This document shows positions 11,684 through 25,089 of a stretch of DNA of 64,000 bases, one piece after another; position 1 is the stretch's first letter; every line of letters starts with the position of its first letter. Under the pieces are notes generated by a model, which searched no databases, was not told the DNA's origin, and worked only from the letters and a program-made list of their open reading frames with translations. Origin of the DNA: Amoeboaphelidium protococcarum (lineage: Eukaryota; Aphelidiomycota; Aphelidea). Where the stretch lies: assembly GCA_023515745.1 (NCBI GenBank), contig JALECJ010000256.1, forward strand, positions 1,860,001 through 1,924,000, given 5' to 3'. Both the position numbers and the translations under genes were made by a program.

Positions 11684-12563
11684 TCACTTGGCAAGCTTTT
11701 TCAAAAGATTCCAGGAAATAGGCAACTTTCCATGCTCAGAGAGGTACTTGTTGGCCAATGAGAAATGACTGCAGCCAAAAAAACCGCGCCGGGCACTCAG
11801 CGGACTTGGATGAACAGTGTTTAGTACCAGATGTCGCGACTCGTCAATACCGCGCACTTTCTTCTGCGCATGATTTCCCCAGAGCATAAACACAACGTTC
11901 TCATTCGTCTGGGTAACAACTTGGATAACAGCATCTGTGAACTACTCCCACCCTTTATTAGCGTGCGAGTTGGCCTTATGCGCTTCCACAGTCAGTACAG
12001 CGTTGAGCAAAAGGACTCCTTGATCAGCCCACGCCTGCAGACAGCCGTACTTCTTACAATCTAGTGGTCCAATATCACGCTCCACTTCTTTGAATATGTT
12101 TACTAGACTTGGCGGTAGTTTTACTCCTTCACGAACGCTAAAGCAGAACCCATGTGCTTAGCCGTCATTATGATAGGGATCTACAGATATTGTGTGCTAG
12201 TACGTAAAGTTGTTGTAACGCAGATACAGTATACAACATACCTTGACCGATTATCACAGCTTTAATCTGATCAACCGCACAATGTCGCGACCAACTATAA
12301 ATGTCCTCACGCTATGGGAATATCTTCTTATTGTTCTGCTTCTGTTGATCCAGAAACTTTTTCAAATCTTGGAAATACGGTTTCTGAAATTCACTTATCA
12401 ATGCCTCATACCATGACTTTCCCATAGTCTCTTACTCCAGCGAGAGTACTTTAGCTTGCTTCATCGCTACGGAATTAGCATTTCCATCTGTATCCTCGCC
12501 GTGGGATCTTTTAGATCCTATTTGAATTGTAGCATTCATAACTTCATGAATGTTCTCGTTCAT
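11684..12563 (-). CDS. UNG: Uracil-DNA glycosylase, family 1
   Basis: Exons 12242-12563 and 11684-12180 with a 61-nt intron that splits the Asp codon of the water-activating loop (GQ|DPYH). Landmarks: '[18 protein letters not shown]', '[16 protein letters not shown]', '[20 protein letters not shown]', and the leucine loop '[18 protein letters not shown]'. It removes uracil from DNA in base excision repair. The frame stays open to an ATG at 12686, but that start would sit 24 bp from the divergent ADH5 ATG, so I prefer the Met at 12563. The longer form could carry an organellar presequence. Confidence 0.93.
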
Positions 12564-12710
12564 CTTATCTGTAGTTGTGGTCAAAATACTGAAACAAGGC
12601 GATAAAGAAGCAAATGAAAATATCAAATTGCCAATACAGTAGAGAGCGTCTGAGTGGTAATTTGTGGATAATTTTTCGTTCCGCAAAACAAAACAAATTC
12701 AAGCAAAAAA

Positions 12711-13923
<1,213 letters not shown>

Positions 13924-14391
13924 TTTTGCATTTGAACATAAAATGACATCGCGTTACGTTTAAGATATTTCCGAGAATCAAAGAACTTTTTATAATTTGC
14001 CTTTGAGCTAAGTTTTACCCCGTTTGGCTATAAATAATATAACATTAGCTTTGAGGGACATCGATATAGTAAGACATGAGTAATAAAATATAACCTTGGC
14101 AACGAGATGTTAAGTTTCAACAATTTGTTTGCCAGTAGAAGCTATTTGTGTATCGCTCGCTCGCCCTCTCAGTCATAAATTTACGCTCAACGCTCTCGCC
14201 GCTTCAACTTTTCCTTTTCCGTCGCTAGTTGAAACAACACAAACATCAACGATATTCTCTCTCCTACCACTGCTGCTGCTGTTGCTGAGTAACTTTTTCT
14301 TAGTGTACTCTTGTAATTATAAGAGGGATTATTCTGTTGATTGATTGATTTAATTCATCCTTTAAACTACTACCAAGTTATTGAAAATAGA
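13924..14391. other. Intergenic region between ADH5 and G-beta
   Basis: 468 bp. Probable ADH5 3' UTR (A/T-rich, with AATAAA-like words near 14084) and G-beta 5' UTR with a CT-rich stretch and a CTG run near 14270-14286. No gene is supported on either strand. Confidence 0.4.
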
Positions 14392-15426
14392 ATGGCTGAT
14401 ATCGCAGAGAGAATTGCAGCTGCTCGTAAAGAAGCTGAAGCTTTGAAAGAGAAAATTAAGGCCAAGAAAGAATCTCTGGCTGATACCACACTGAAAGCTG
14501 TGGCCAGTGAGCTGGAACCTCTACCTAGAATTGTTATGAAAGTCAAGCGTACGTTGAAAGGTCACTTGGCTAAAGTTTATGCTATGCATTGGGCTTAGGA
14601 TAAGCGTCACTTGGTCAGTGCTTCGCAGGATGGTAAACTCATCGTTTGGGATGCTTATACTTCAAACAAGGTTCATGCTATTCCATTAAAGTCTTCTTGG
14701 GTTATGACTTGCGCTTTTGCTCCTAGTGGAAATCTGGTTGCGTGCGGTGGTCTGGATAACATTTGCTCAGTCTACAATTTGAAGTCCAAGGAGGGCAGTG
14801 CAAAGGTGGCTCGAGAGTTGAGTGCTCACACTGGCTATCTATCTTGCTGTCGTTTCATCAGTGACCGTCAAATCTTGACTTCTTCCGGTGATATGTCTTG
14901 TATGTTGTGGGACATCGATGCAGGTGTAAAGGTTCAAGAGTTTGATGATCACACTGGTGATGTTATGAGTCTGTCTCTTTCTCCTGATAAGAACATCTTT
15001 GTGTCTGGAGCGTGCGATGCCACCACCAAGGTTTGGGATATCCGTACCAGCAAGTGTGTGTAGACTTTTACTGGTCATGAATCTGATATTAACGCAGTGC
15101 AGTTCTTCCCTAACGGTGATGCTTTCGGTACTGGATCTGATGATGCATCTTGCCGTCTGTTTGATTTGCGTGCTGACAGAGAATTGAACCAGTATACTCA
15201 TGACAACATTCTGTGTGGTATCACCTCGGTGGCATTCTCCATCTCTGGCCGTCTGCTCTTTGCCGGATATGATGACTTCAATTGCAATGTTTGGGACACT
15301 TTGAAGTGTGAGCGTGTTGGTGTTCTGGCAGCCCATGACAATCGTGTCAGCTGTCTGGGTGTCAGCAGTGATGGTATGGCTTTGTGTACTGGATCATGGG
15401 ACAGTTTGTTAAAGGTTTGGGCTTGA
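14392..15426 (+). CDS. GNB1: Heterotrimeric G-protein beta subunit
   Basis: 344 residues, single exon. An N-terminal coiled coil (residues ~5-40, '[20 protein letters not shown]') is followed by seven WD repeats, e.g. '[20 protein letters not shown]', '[20 protein letters not shown]' and the last blade '[12 protein letters not shown]', which ends the protein exactly as in G-beta1-4. It partners with G-gamma and G-alpha in GPCR-type signalling at the plasma membrane. Two Gln are TAG, at 14596 and 15061. Confidence 0.97.
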
Positions 15427-15547
15427 TCGAGTTAATTAATTTAATGATCAGACGTGAAGTGATGATATGAATAAACGGGTTTATTAACAATATTCAGTTC
15501 TTCTCTCCTGTTGGCAATTATTTTCCGTTCAAAACGCTCACACGAAA

Positions 15548-16088
15548 ATGTATCAGTATATCGAACATTCAACTTTAAAGCAGTGGATTGAGACCAGACA
15601 GGCAGGGTGGGCCCGGACAATTAATCAAGCCTCTACTATTCTCGTGTTTTTATCAGACACTGAACGTGTAGAAAAGATTTTGTGATTGTGGATGTGAGAT
15701 AAGATGATCATGCTGGCGGCAACATTGTCGGTTCGGTGAATGTTCCTGCACACACATTTGCAGACTAAATTAAAAATCTACTGGAAAAGTATAATCATTG
15801 CCCAGACATTGTCTTTCACTGCATGTAAGTGTTCTGTACGTAAAAGAAGACAGATGCAATCTCATTTACTGAGTATAAAGTAGGCAATCACAACAAAGAG
15901 GCCCGAAATGTGCGATGAATTTCTCCAGATACATCAAAGAGTTCTTGGGCACTGAAGACGCGGCAAAGTGGGACGGGAAAGTCTACGTGTTGAAAGATGG
16001 TTTCATCGGGTGGCAAGCGGCTTACCGTGACGATTCGAAGCTCATTGAGAATTATGATGAGCTCATGTTTTAAAGCATATTGGACTGA
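15548..16088 (+). CDS. Cdc25-like rhodanese phosphatase/arsenate reductase (Ibp1/Ych1/Arr2 type)
   Basis: Exons 15548-15606, 15672-15824 and 15884-16088; 138 residues. One rhodanese domain: 'DFVIVDVRQDDHAGGNIVGS' and a His-Cys-x5-Arg loop 'HCMQSQQRGPKCA' with Cys70, encoded across the second splice. Small single-domain Cdc25-like proteins of this type act as phosphatases or arsenate reductases in yeasts and plants. All exon phases agree and the total length is a multiple of three. The first donor (GTGGGC) is less canonical than others in the window. Confidence 0.85.
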
Positions 16089-16138
16089 AATCCAGGTATT
16101 AATAGTTGACTTGTGCGTAAGAATGATCAATAAACACT

Positions 16139-16437
16139 ATGAACTGTTTATTAAAACGTAGCCATCTCCTTAGTTTAGATGTCACGTCTATAAACGTTAT
16201 TCAAATTCGTTTGCTGACGAACATTCCACCAGTAAGTAATTACAGTGGCTAATAAAACAATAAGCTCTCATTAATTCGTATCAAAACTTCACACAACCTG
16301 ATGCATTTGTTATCCAGGAGTCAAAGTGGCACGGGGACAAGGCGAATGATCTGAAACCACTACCAGCTAGCCCCTAATCACGATTTTTCTTAAATAAAGC
16401 CTTATCTTCCTCACGAATCCTTTGTCCTAATATCTGA
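16139..16437 (+). CDS. Small spliced protein, possibly mitochondrial
   Basis: Proposed exons 16139-16231 and 16318-16437 around an 86-nt GTAAGT...CAG intron; 70 residues. The N-terminus ('MNCLLKRSHLLSLDV') is basic and hydrophobic without acidic residues until position 14, as in a mitochondrial presequence. The mature part carries 'ESKWHGDKANDLKPLPASP'. Phase and stop are consistent, but no family is recognised. It fills the gap between the Cdc25-like gene and the next gene. Confidence 0.45.
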
Positions 16438-16491
16438 TATATTCAATATAGATCTATTTATAAGAGCAAGAAAATATTAGACTGCAGGAAA

Positions 16492-17292
16492 ATGGAAAAA
16501 GATCCTAATCACAAAGCAATTGAAGTCTCCAATGATATTGTATCCAATGTAAACACGAATCCAATTCTTAATGATACGATCGTACGCGTTATAGATACAA
16601 AGTAGAAACGAAATTTTGGCAATTTTTCTAATACATACCACTTCAAGTTGTTTGATCATAATGTGCCAGATGGAATGAAGTATAAGATTTGGTTGCAACT
16701 GACTGGATAGCCCAGAAATTATTCAGTTCAGGAGGTGCAGGAAGACACTGATATCAACGTGCTCAACTTTTAATCCAATAAGATCTCTGGTGCTTGGGCT
16801 TAGAACATCAATCTTCGTACATGTTACGCGCGATGTGTACCTTACACTCAGTTGGAATTTAGTGACGGATCTGTCTGCTAGCTGCGAAGATTCAAAGGCA
16901 GAGGATTAAATGTTGAATATGAAATATTGCACATTGTAAAGTCTCCTTTTCCTACTGAGCAAGTAATTGGCACGATCAGTATGATAACACAGACTGGATG
17001 TTACTGTGGAGGGGTAAAAGAAAAGGCTTTGGTGAGCGAAATACGCCTGTATAGTAGTGCTTCAAATTTCTCAATCTAGCTGATACCTTTGTTCTATACT
17101 ATGGCACAAGCTTAGCAGTAGATTCGGCTAATGATAGCCAACGGTGTATGCGGACTTCCAGCAGGTATAATTTGGTTGTTGGCTATAACTAAAGCAATCA
17201 ATTCAGGATTGTTGGAAGTCAAGATTTTGGATGCTGTAGCGCCACTTTTTATGCTTTTAGTGAGGATGATCGTGTATTTTGTTAGTTATTGA
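16492..17292 (+). CDS. Unidentified protein, member A of a tandem paralog pair
   Basis: 266 residues, single exon, TGA 17290-17292. Beta-rich core with 'FKLFDHNVPDGMKYKIWLQL', 'LEFSDGSVCQLRRFKGRG', 'LNVEYEI' and 'EIRLYSSASNFSIQLIPLF', then a hydrophobic C-terminal third ('VCGLPAGIIWLLAI', 'PLFMLLVRMIVYFV') that could form membrane helices. The neighbour at 17655-18317 shares these blocks. The order (strand-rich core, 'IGTI', Phe-Ser-Ile-Gln strand, hydrophobic helix) faintly recalls the phospholipid scramblase/LURP1 tubby-like fold, but this is only an impression. Confidence 0.7.
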
Positions 17293-17654
17293 ATAGAAAG
17301 AAACTAGGTCTGATCTATATTGTAACTGATTTGTATTTTGACATTCATTGGGTGAACATGAAACGCCCATCGATGACGATTGTTGTTTCAGGCAGTCGCG
17401 TTTGTTTCAGATTTGCCGATCCTTTACATTTTACATTCGTCCTGGATACCATTCAATTACAACAATCTATAATTGACTTTATTAGCAATGTTATGTACAG
17501 TACGCGTTGCTAATGAGTAATAATGCACTCTGTCTAACGAGTGACCGCTTTACTCCATATTCTTCAGTAAGCATTGTTTCAACTTGTCTACCTGTATTTA
17601 CCACATTCAAAGGGCCACCCTATTATACAGTACTTTGCAGATCGAAAAAACTGA

Positions 17655-18317
17655 GATGGAGGGAGCTTAACTGATAATGCGCTTCAGACTGATGGCCGAA
17701 ATCCCCTCTACATTGCTTCAAATTAGGGAGATGATAGGCTTGTCCGTGTTGTATACCCTGGGAAGAAATACATCAGTAGTAAACGTCGAATACTAAATTA
17801 CAACTTTGAATGGTTTGACAAAAATGCACCAGAAGGACATTAAAGCAAAATTTGGTTAACTCTCTCCGGATCAATGTACAATTATACCATCAGCGAGCAT
17901 CAAGGATAGTCTAGCGTTCCTGTCCTCCACTGTCATGTGAGCAATATATCTGGTCCATGGGTATCGAATATAGTCATGCGTGTCAGATTTAGCCGCTTTG
18001 TCCCAGTGATACACTTGGAATTTGCTGACGGAACATACTGTAAGCTGCGTAGATTGAATGGACGCGGATTAAACGTGGAGTATGAAGTATAGCACGTAAC
18101 ATAAGCTACTGTTGCTTCCGAGAGAGGTATAGGAACTGTGAGTCTAGTAACGTCAACTTGCTGTGGTGGAAATTCACAGGTGGACGCCTCATTACGAAGT
18201 GAAGTCCGCCTGTATGGTCGTGACTAGAATTTTGCGCCTCAGATGATCCCACTGTTTTTCATAATGATGAGACTTAAGTTAACTACCGTCAAATGCTCGC
18301 AAATGTAAGTTGTCTGA
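17655..18317 (+). CDS. Unidentified protein, member B of the tandem paralog pair (5' exon unresolved)
   Basis: The frame is open from just after TGA 17652-17654 to TGA 18315-18317. It aligns with member A over ~180 residues: 'FEWFDKNAPEG' vs 'FKLFDHNVPDG', 'LEFADGTYCKLRRLNGRG' vs 'LEFSDGSVCQLRRFKGRG', 'EVRLYGRDQNFAPQMIPLFF' vs 'EIRLYSSASNFSIQLIPLFY'. No in-frame ATG precedes the conserved part, so a first exon must lie upstream. An ATG near 17514 with a GTAAGC donor at about 17568 is one candidate. A GTAAGT...GTAG intron at 18305-18349 could replace the C-terminus and move the stop to 18462. Confidence 0.62.
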
Positions 18318-18551
18318 TACCTGGTTTGGTGATTTGGATATTAACGTAGTTGATTAACTCTTAATCTCTTATGTTTTCTATTCTGGCACTCTTGATATCA
18401 CTCTTTACTATAATTCTAAGAATGATAGTTTTGATTTATGGCTATTGATTCGAAACGGATGATAGTGGTTATGTGAAAATAAAGGTTTAAATCTTCTCTC
18501 TCTCTCTTGACCAGCATTTCCGCAGTTAAATCTGCTCTTTTGATTATCGTT

Positions 18552-19273
18552 ATGAGAGCGAATCAATATCATTAAGGTACCTAATTGTCAGTACGGATAT
18601 CTACAAACTGCATTCATTAAACGCATAAGTAGAATTGTAGCAAGTTTGTGAAGGACGAAGGCGATGTTATCTAAATGATTAGATCTCAAATGAGAAGCTG
18701 TTGGCTAAAGAGTATGTATTATCCAACACTGATCTGCGACTGATGAAATTGGACGACGTCTATTTTGTTGTTAACAAAACTTTGGCTCCTTTGGAGTATG
18801 AATAGAGGATATTCATTGACATATCTTCAACGCTACAGTAGCCTGTGATCATAGACGCGTCAACTCAAACGTAACTGCAAGTCGGTTTGACGCGTTTGCA
18901 GTAATGTCTCAATGATGCGTTACTCGCCTCGTCTATAGATGATGTTATAGATTTACGCTAAATATTGAGTGAACAAGGTATAGGTTTCGGACAATTCAAG
19001 ATTGAAACTATAGTATCAGGATACTTGCTAGAGTACCCGGCAATATACTGTACAACCACTGACACCACTTCGCTTTACTATGAAGACGTGCGACAATACA
19101 TAGTGCATTCAGGTGATGACGCAATCTTGATGACTTTTACCTGTCCGTTAATTGTTAAAGAAGATAATGTTAAGAAATTGCTAATGCAGGCATACTCAAA
19201 TTCATTAAGAACGCGAATTATGGACCTACGAATTGATACCACTATGAAAACTATCAAGTACAACTCGATATGA
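18552..19273 (+). CDS. Possible UPF0739/DUF4504 (C1orf74-like) protein; 5' end uncertain
   Basis: Clear coding frame ending in TGA 19271-19273. Recognisable features: 'RLMKLDDVYFVVNKTL', 'RIFIDISSTLQQPVIIDAST', 'SGYLLEYPAIYC' and 'DAILMTFTCPLIV'. The order of strands around 'GYLL.YP..Y' recalls the C1orf74 family; the assignment is from memory and tentative. In-frame sequence upstream has no ATG. One consistent solution starts at ATG 18552 with a 54-nt intron beginning at GTACC and ending at 18629, but its splice sites are weak. Confidence 0.5.
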
Positions 19274-19318
19274 ATGCACACAAATACAATAAATACATTA
19301 TTATTGTTGACAAGAAAA

Positions 19319-19756
19319 TCATATTCTGTAGTTATCCTTGTTCCAGTTTGGGTCTTGTAGAAATGGACCAAGCATTTTACTACCAGTCTAGATCAGTGGA
19401 TGTCCAGCAACGATCTAAATGAACCGCTCCAGACCGTGTCGTCTCTTCTCAATAACGTCTTCATCAAATCGATTTCTAAACACTTTGCCAGGCAGTGCAG
19501 GTAAATTAACGCGCGGCACCTCCTTCTCCAAAATATCTCTCAGCCACTCGAAATCGCTATAACGACGTCTAACTTTGGAGGATTTCAACTTGAACGATGG
19601 GATATTAGTGTTGAGTACGACCTCATAGTCTGTGAAAGCATTCTAATTCTTCTCATCGCCATGCGTCTGTGGATTTAGCACTTCAATCTCGAGAAAATTC
19701 TCTGGCAAGCCATAAGCTTCCTCCATTGATTACTCTCTAACAGGCAGTCGCTCCAT
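19319..19756 (-). CDS. SNX3: Sorting nexin 3 / Grd19-type PX-domain protein
   Basis: 145 residues, single exon. Almost entirely a PX domain: '[12 protein letters not shown]', '[16 protein letters not shown]', the PI3P-binding '[15 protein letters not shown]', '[20 protein letters not shown]' and 'GLERFIQIVAGHPL', ending 'FLQDPNW'. Size and motifs match SNX3/Snx12/Grd19, which binds PI3P on endosomes and recruits retromer for cargo recycling. VPS52, another endosome-to-Golgi factor, lies at 57.1 kb. Confidence 0.95.
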
Positions 19757-20026
19757 ATTCTCGTTACTAATTAATTAAGCGAGTATGTTCTTTCAAAATT
19801 ATCCAGAACAATATTAAAGAGTGTTTAAAACCTTATGCAAATGAGAAAAGCGTCAAGCCAAAAGGTTTCAAAGGGCGCTTTAAATTAAGCGAACATTTTG
19901 ACAACCAAAGTCGCGTGTAATGAGAGTCACGCGCGCGCTTTCTATAATCGTGATTCCTTTAAAAGATTATTGGTATCTACATTTACATCCATCATCAACT
20001 GATAATACAAAATAGCTAGACTGAAA

Positions 20027-21253
20027 ATGCTCGACGCTCTACTCTAAAAGCCTGGGAAGCTGGAGAGTGTATTGAAAAGAAGAATCGCATTTATCGAGGC
20101 TGTTGATGGAGATTAAGATTAGTAATTTAAGAGGATTAAGCAAAAGTATCCACCGCTGAATGGAAAATCTTTAAAAAGCGGTCAGGCTTCGGTAAAGTAG
20201 AATAATAACGTCAATGAGTAGCCGCAGATATCAGCGAGAGCGTCGTCATTGCCATCGGTGAAAGAGCTTTATCCTATCAGCAAAGTGGTCAACACATGGT
20301 CGAAAGTTCACTCTGTTGGCTCTGGATTCAACAACGCGAGGAATACCTGCTTCCTGAACGCGGTGCTCTAATGCCTGGTTTACTGTCCACCACTGGCCAA
20401 CTTTGCGCTCAGTGGAGATCATAAAAGGATATGCAGAGCAAATGGCTTCTGTTCAATGTGTTAGATGCATAATCTAATTTAGCGATAACTGATTACTAAT
20501 GACAAGTCTCCCATTTATCCATCGTTCATTAAAGCTTTGCGTATCATTGCCAAGAGTATGCGTGTGGGTAGATAGGAAGATGCTCATGAGTTTCTCAGAT
20601 TTCTGCTTGATTCTATGCAGAATGCGTGTATCAATTCGTATGCAGCATAATTATTGCCTGAGATTGTAAAGCAGACTAACCCAATATTTTAGATATTCGG
20701 CGGCCAGATGTAGAGCTGTGTCAAATGTGGCTCTTGTGGATCTGAGAGTATAACCAAAGATCCGATGCTTGATCTCACTTTAGATATTGCTAATTGCCCT
20801 TCAGTAGATAGAGCCTTATAAAAATTCAAAAGGGCCGACGACTTGTCTGGGTGTAACAGCTACAAGTGTGAGAAATGCAAAAAGACTACGAACGCGTAAA
20901 AGAGTATGAGCATTTCATAAGTGCCAAATGTATTGACGATATAATTAAAGCGATTCGGTTTTGGCTCTTTTGGTGGGATGATGAAGTTGAAGAAGCATGT
21001 CGCATTCCCAGAGACTTTGGATCTATCGCCTGCTCTTGCCAAGAGTATTGCTCAATAAAGTGGGACAAAGTATCAACTGTTCGCAGTGTTGGTACACAGC
21101 GGCGGATCAGTAAACTCTGGCCACTATTACTCGTACGTTAAAAGCCCATCCGGAATGTGGTACTAAATGGATGACACTGATGTGAGTAAAGTCAAGCTTT
21201 CCACCGTTCTGTCGTAGTAGGCATACATGCTCTTCTACACTAAGATATAATGA
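20027..21253 (+). CDS. Ubiquitin-specific protease (USP36/USP17/Ubp-like)
   Basis: 408 residues, single exon. Cys box '[18 protein letters not shown]' (Cys ~108), '[15 protein letters not shown]', two CxxC pairs of the zinc-binding fingers ('CVKCGSC', 'CEKCKK'), and a His box '[20 protein letters not shown]' (His ~366). The N-terminal ~90 residues are polar and Gln-rich, with many UAR codons. It removes ubiquitin from targets. The '[11 protein letters not shown]' region resembles USP36/17-type enzymes, which work in the nucleolus and nucleus; the subclass is inferred. Confidence 0.92.
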
Positions 21254-21482
21254 CATTGATTTAAATAGAGATTTAATACTAGATTATATCCTGTCGATTT
21301 GTTGTCGTTATTCTAATATATCGAAGCTCCTTAAAGACGCGTCTCGTTCGTTATTAAAGCGTTCTGTTCATTCAAGTTGAAAAACTTCTCTCTACCTGCA
21401 ACAACTAATGTTAACGATGGACGACAAATTGTAATATTAATAATTTGATAAGAATTCGCCTACAAATTAAGTAGAAGAAAAT

Positions 21483-22541
21483 ATGTCTGTGAATGTTCAA
21501 GATGGTTCCAATAATGACCAAGTGAATACCAAGTCTTAAAGCGCAGCACTTGAGGAATTGTAGCAGTAGTTGGATAGAAAGTGCAAAGACATTGAGCGAT
21601 TACAATAGCATTTGATTGATAGTGAAGAGTAGCATACCCATGAACTGGTTCAGTAGGAAGCTATGATAGACTAGTTGAATTCTCAGATTGCTAAATTGTC
21701 ATCTCAGCTTTAGCAGTTATAATCTCAAGATTCCACTATCAAAGTTTTGCAGTTGCGACAAGAGGTAGATGATGCGCATTTGGCTTACGATGAGTTGGAT
21801 GAAGAGAATAAGAAATTACTTGATTAAATTAATGAGAAATCTTCACTCATACAGAATCTCTAAGATACTCTGCGAGCTCTGGAAATGACCAAGAAGAAGG
21901 AGATTGAAATGCAGAACCATTCGCTGCTGTAACAAGTCAAAGTTTAGTAATAGAATCTGTAGATATTGGAATCCGAACTGAGTCAATGCAGAGAGTCCAT
22001 GACTGAACTGCGTATTTAATCTGATAATACGATCAATTAGCAGTAGAAAGAGATTGAATAACTGCGCTCTCAACTAACACAAGCTTAGTCCTAGTCTGTT
22101 GCTCCAAAGGCCATGTAAACTCTGCGGCTCATGTCTGAGGGTGAAGCGATTAATAAGCGGCTACTAGCTAATCTTTTGATTAAATACTTTTCATGTCTAA
22201 TGGAAGCTGAAGTACAAGATGTGCATGATCGTAATAGCAGCTCTAAAGACGTCGAGATACTGCTTCTTATCACTAGAGTCCTAGATATGACTGACGGTGA
22301 TAGATTAAAGATTGGTTTGACACAAGCACAGAATGGCACATGGGCACGGAGAGGGAGTATGAAGGCGTAAAAATTGACTGCTGACACATTACTTTCTCCA
22401 ACTTCACAGCAGTAGTAATCTCTCATAGATTAGTGGATCACCTTTCTGGATAAGGAATCTTCATTAGACTCGTCATCAATATCAGCTCAAGACTCTCCAC
22501 AAGAGCCCAAACAATAGGAGCTTTCGCAGGATAAGCGGTGA
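21483..22541 (+). CDS. Golgin-type coiled-coil protein with GRAB domain (GMAP-210/Rud3-like)
   Basis: 352 residues, single exon, with very high UAR usage. Residues ~15-205 are a continuous Gln/Glu/Leu-rich coiled coil. Residues ~215-290 fit the GRIP-related Arf-binding (GRAB) domain: 'EGEAINKRLLANLLIKYF' and 'DVEILLLITRVLDMTDGDRL' followed by 'KIGL'. The C-terminal tail is Ser-rich. Rud3 and GMAP-210 tether vesicles at the cis-Golgi through Arf1 binding. It is much shorter than GMAP-210 and closer to yeast Rud3. Confidence 0.8.
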
Positions 22542-22617
22542 AAACACTATAAATCCACCAAACAATTTATCATAAAATGAACAAGATTTATCAAGTATAA
22601 AGTAAGAATATTATTAA

Positions 22618-23949
22618 TCATTTCCTCACATTTCCATTAACATTTTGCTATTAAATCCCAAATGCCGCAGCACCACCATCAGCGCCTTATTACTAGTGCA
22701 TGGAACTGTTATGTTCAAACACCTGGGCCGTATTAAGCCATCTCCACACAGCATCACCGACCCACTCCTCTCTATAAAAGGCTGAACGTCTCAGGACTTC
22801 ACGATTATAGACAGGAAGTTCACCGCTATTGCCTTCGTTCAGAACAATATCCAAATCATACGCCTAAGAGTCAATCCACTTATTGATAAACGCGGATGGA
22901 TCTTCTGCGAAATCATTCATAAAATCTCTCTTCACCAAATGCTGATTAACTTTACCGATGTACTTTATAATCTGGGCATCAAGTGCAGCAATATCCTTCT
23001 AGTTCCCACTACCAAGCACAAACTTCATCATGTTCGCCTTAGAACTGTCATCCAACTCAACCTCAACATCCACCACATGATCCATTCTATTCAGCGGGCG
23101 ATCAAGCATAATCTGATAATCAATAGAGATTGGATTTGGAGGACTGAGATGTGGCATAAGCAGTTCATTGATCTGAGGGAAAGTAAACTGCTGCCTTCCA
23201 CCGAATAGCTTTTTCAACTAAGCATCACAGTTAATGACACGAGGATCAGATGGGTCCAACAGATGCTAGCTCTTTATGTATTACCACAATGCTAAAATGA
23301 CTGCAGTGCGACTCTCAGTATGAAGATTGAGGAGACGCGCCAGCTCTGGAGATAATCTGAATTTATCAGTTCCATAGTCCAGATAAATGTGTAATCTGCA
23401 CTACAGCTCTTCACTTCCAAGTCGCTTCAACTCAAATCCATCAGAATCAGGTTCACCAGGCTATTTTCTCCAAACCACAGTGTTGTTATTATTATTGTTA
23501 TTGTTGACATTATTCTGTCCATCAGAAACAGATTACTGCTACTATTATTAAGTCCCAGGCTATAATTCAATAACAACCTGTTTGACAAAGTGTGTCATCT
23601 TCTTCACAGGAGCACTCTAAGAGTAGCCTTTACCATCACTCAACAAACGTCCTTCCACTTTCAGCGTCCAAGATGGTTCTTCGCCCGCAGTCATCTCACC
23701 ATACACATTACCGGGATTCTGATACTGCGCAGTATTGCTTATGAAGAATCTCAAAGTTCTCTTCTATTTCACCAATTTACCCAAAGCTTCCTAAAAATCT
23801 AATCGCTTCCTGGTAAGAATATGGTCTAGACGGTGCTCCATCTTCACAAGATTCTCATATCCCTCATGCTTAAATGAAAGCGATCGAGTGCTTGGCTTCT
23901 TTTTCTTTTACGTTCTCACTCCACTCGTCGTAACATGTGGAGTATTCAT
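22618..23949 (-). CDS. SMARCD: SWI/SNF complex BAF60/SMARCD/Rsc6-type subunit
   Basis: 443 residues, single exon. 'FFISNTAQYQNPGNVYGEM' and 'SWTLKVEGRLL', then 'WRKQPGEPDSDGFELKRLG'. The SWIB domain (residues ~205-290) has 'LARLLNLHTESRTAVILALW', 'QYIKSQHLLDP' and 'VINCDAQLKKLFGG'. The C-terminal half carries 'DPSAFINKWIDSQAYDLDI' and 'AFYREEWVGDAVWRWL', as in SMARCD1-3. It is an accessory subunit of ATP-dependent chromatin remodellers. Between residues ~146 and 170 lie a Gln run (TAA, TAA, TAG, TAG, CAG, TAA) and an Asn run. Confidence 0.95.
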
Positions 23950-24287
23950 TATGTTCACTCTGAATCTGCAATCCTATAAAGGGACACTGTTTACAAATTC
24001 AATAATTACCGATCGACACCCAATAGTTTGACTGAATAATCCAGACGGGAGAAAGAGAGAGAGAGAGAGAACGAGCAAATCCAAGAGAAAAAAACTAAAA
24101 AGAACGAATTAAAGAGCGAAAGAGCGACGACAGAGAGAGAGAGAAAGAAGAGCTGGAACGTACACGACGGAAGTGAAGCGAGCGGCGAGAGGTTCATTTC
24201 CTTGTTACACTTCCCTCTGTTATTCATTCAAGTTTCGCGGACTTTTATACTGTCAAGTAACAACAGCATTAACTAATAATAAAATAA
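23950..24287. promoter_or_regulatory. Divergent promoter of SMARCD and PSMA6 with GA tracts
   Basis: 338 bp between divergent starts. Two long purine GA tracts lie at about 24047-24072 and 24131-24150, separated by an A/G-rich stretch. There is no coding signal. Similar GA or TC tracts sit at other divergent promoters of the window. Confidence 0.5.

Positions 24288-25089
<802 letters not shown>

Noticed and set aside
13940-14080. Minus-strand frame starting near 14080 with a basic segment
   Set aside because: It needs an arbitrary splice and runs antisense into ADH5 without an early stop; no recognisable family.
18305-18462. Alternative 3' exon of paralog B after a 45-nt GTAAGT...GTAG intron
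   Set aside because: Splice sites fit, but the extra residues do not align with paralog A, so the simple stop at 18317 was kept and the option noted.
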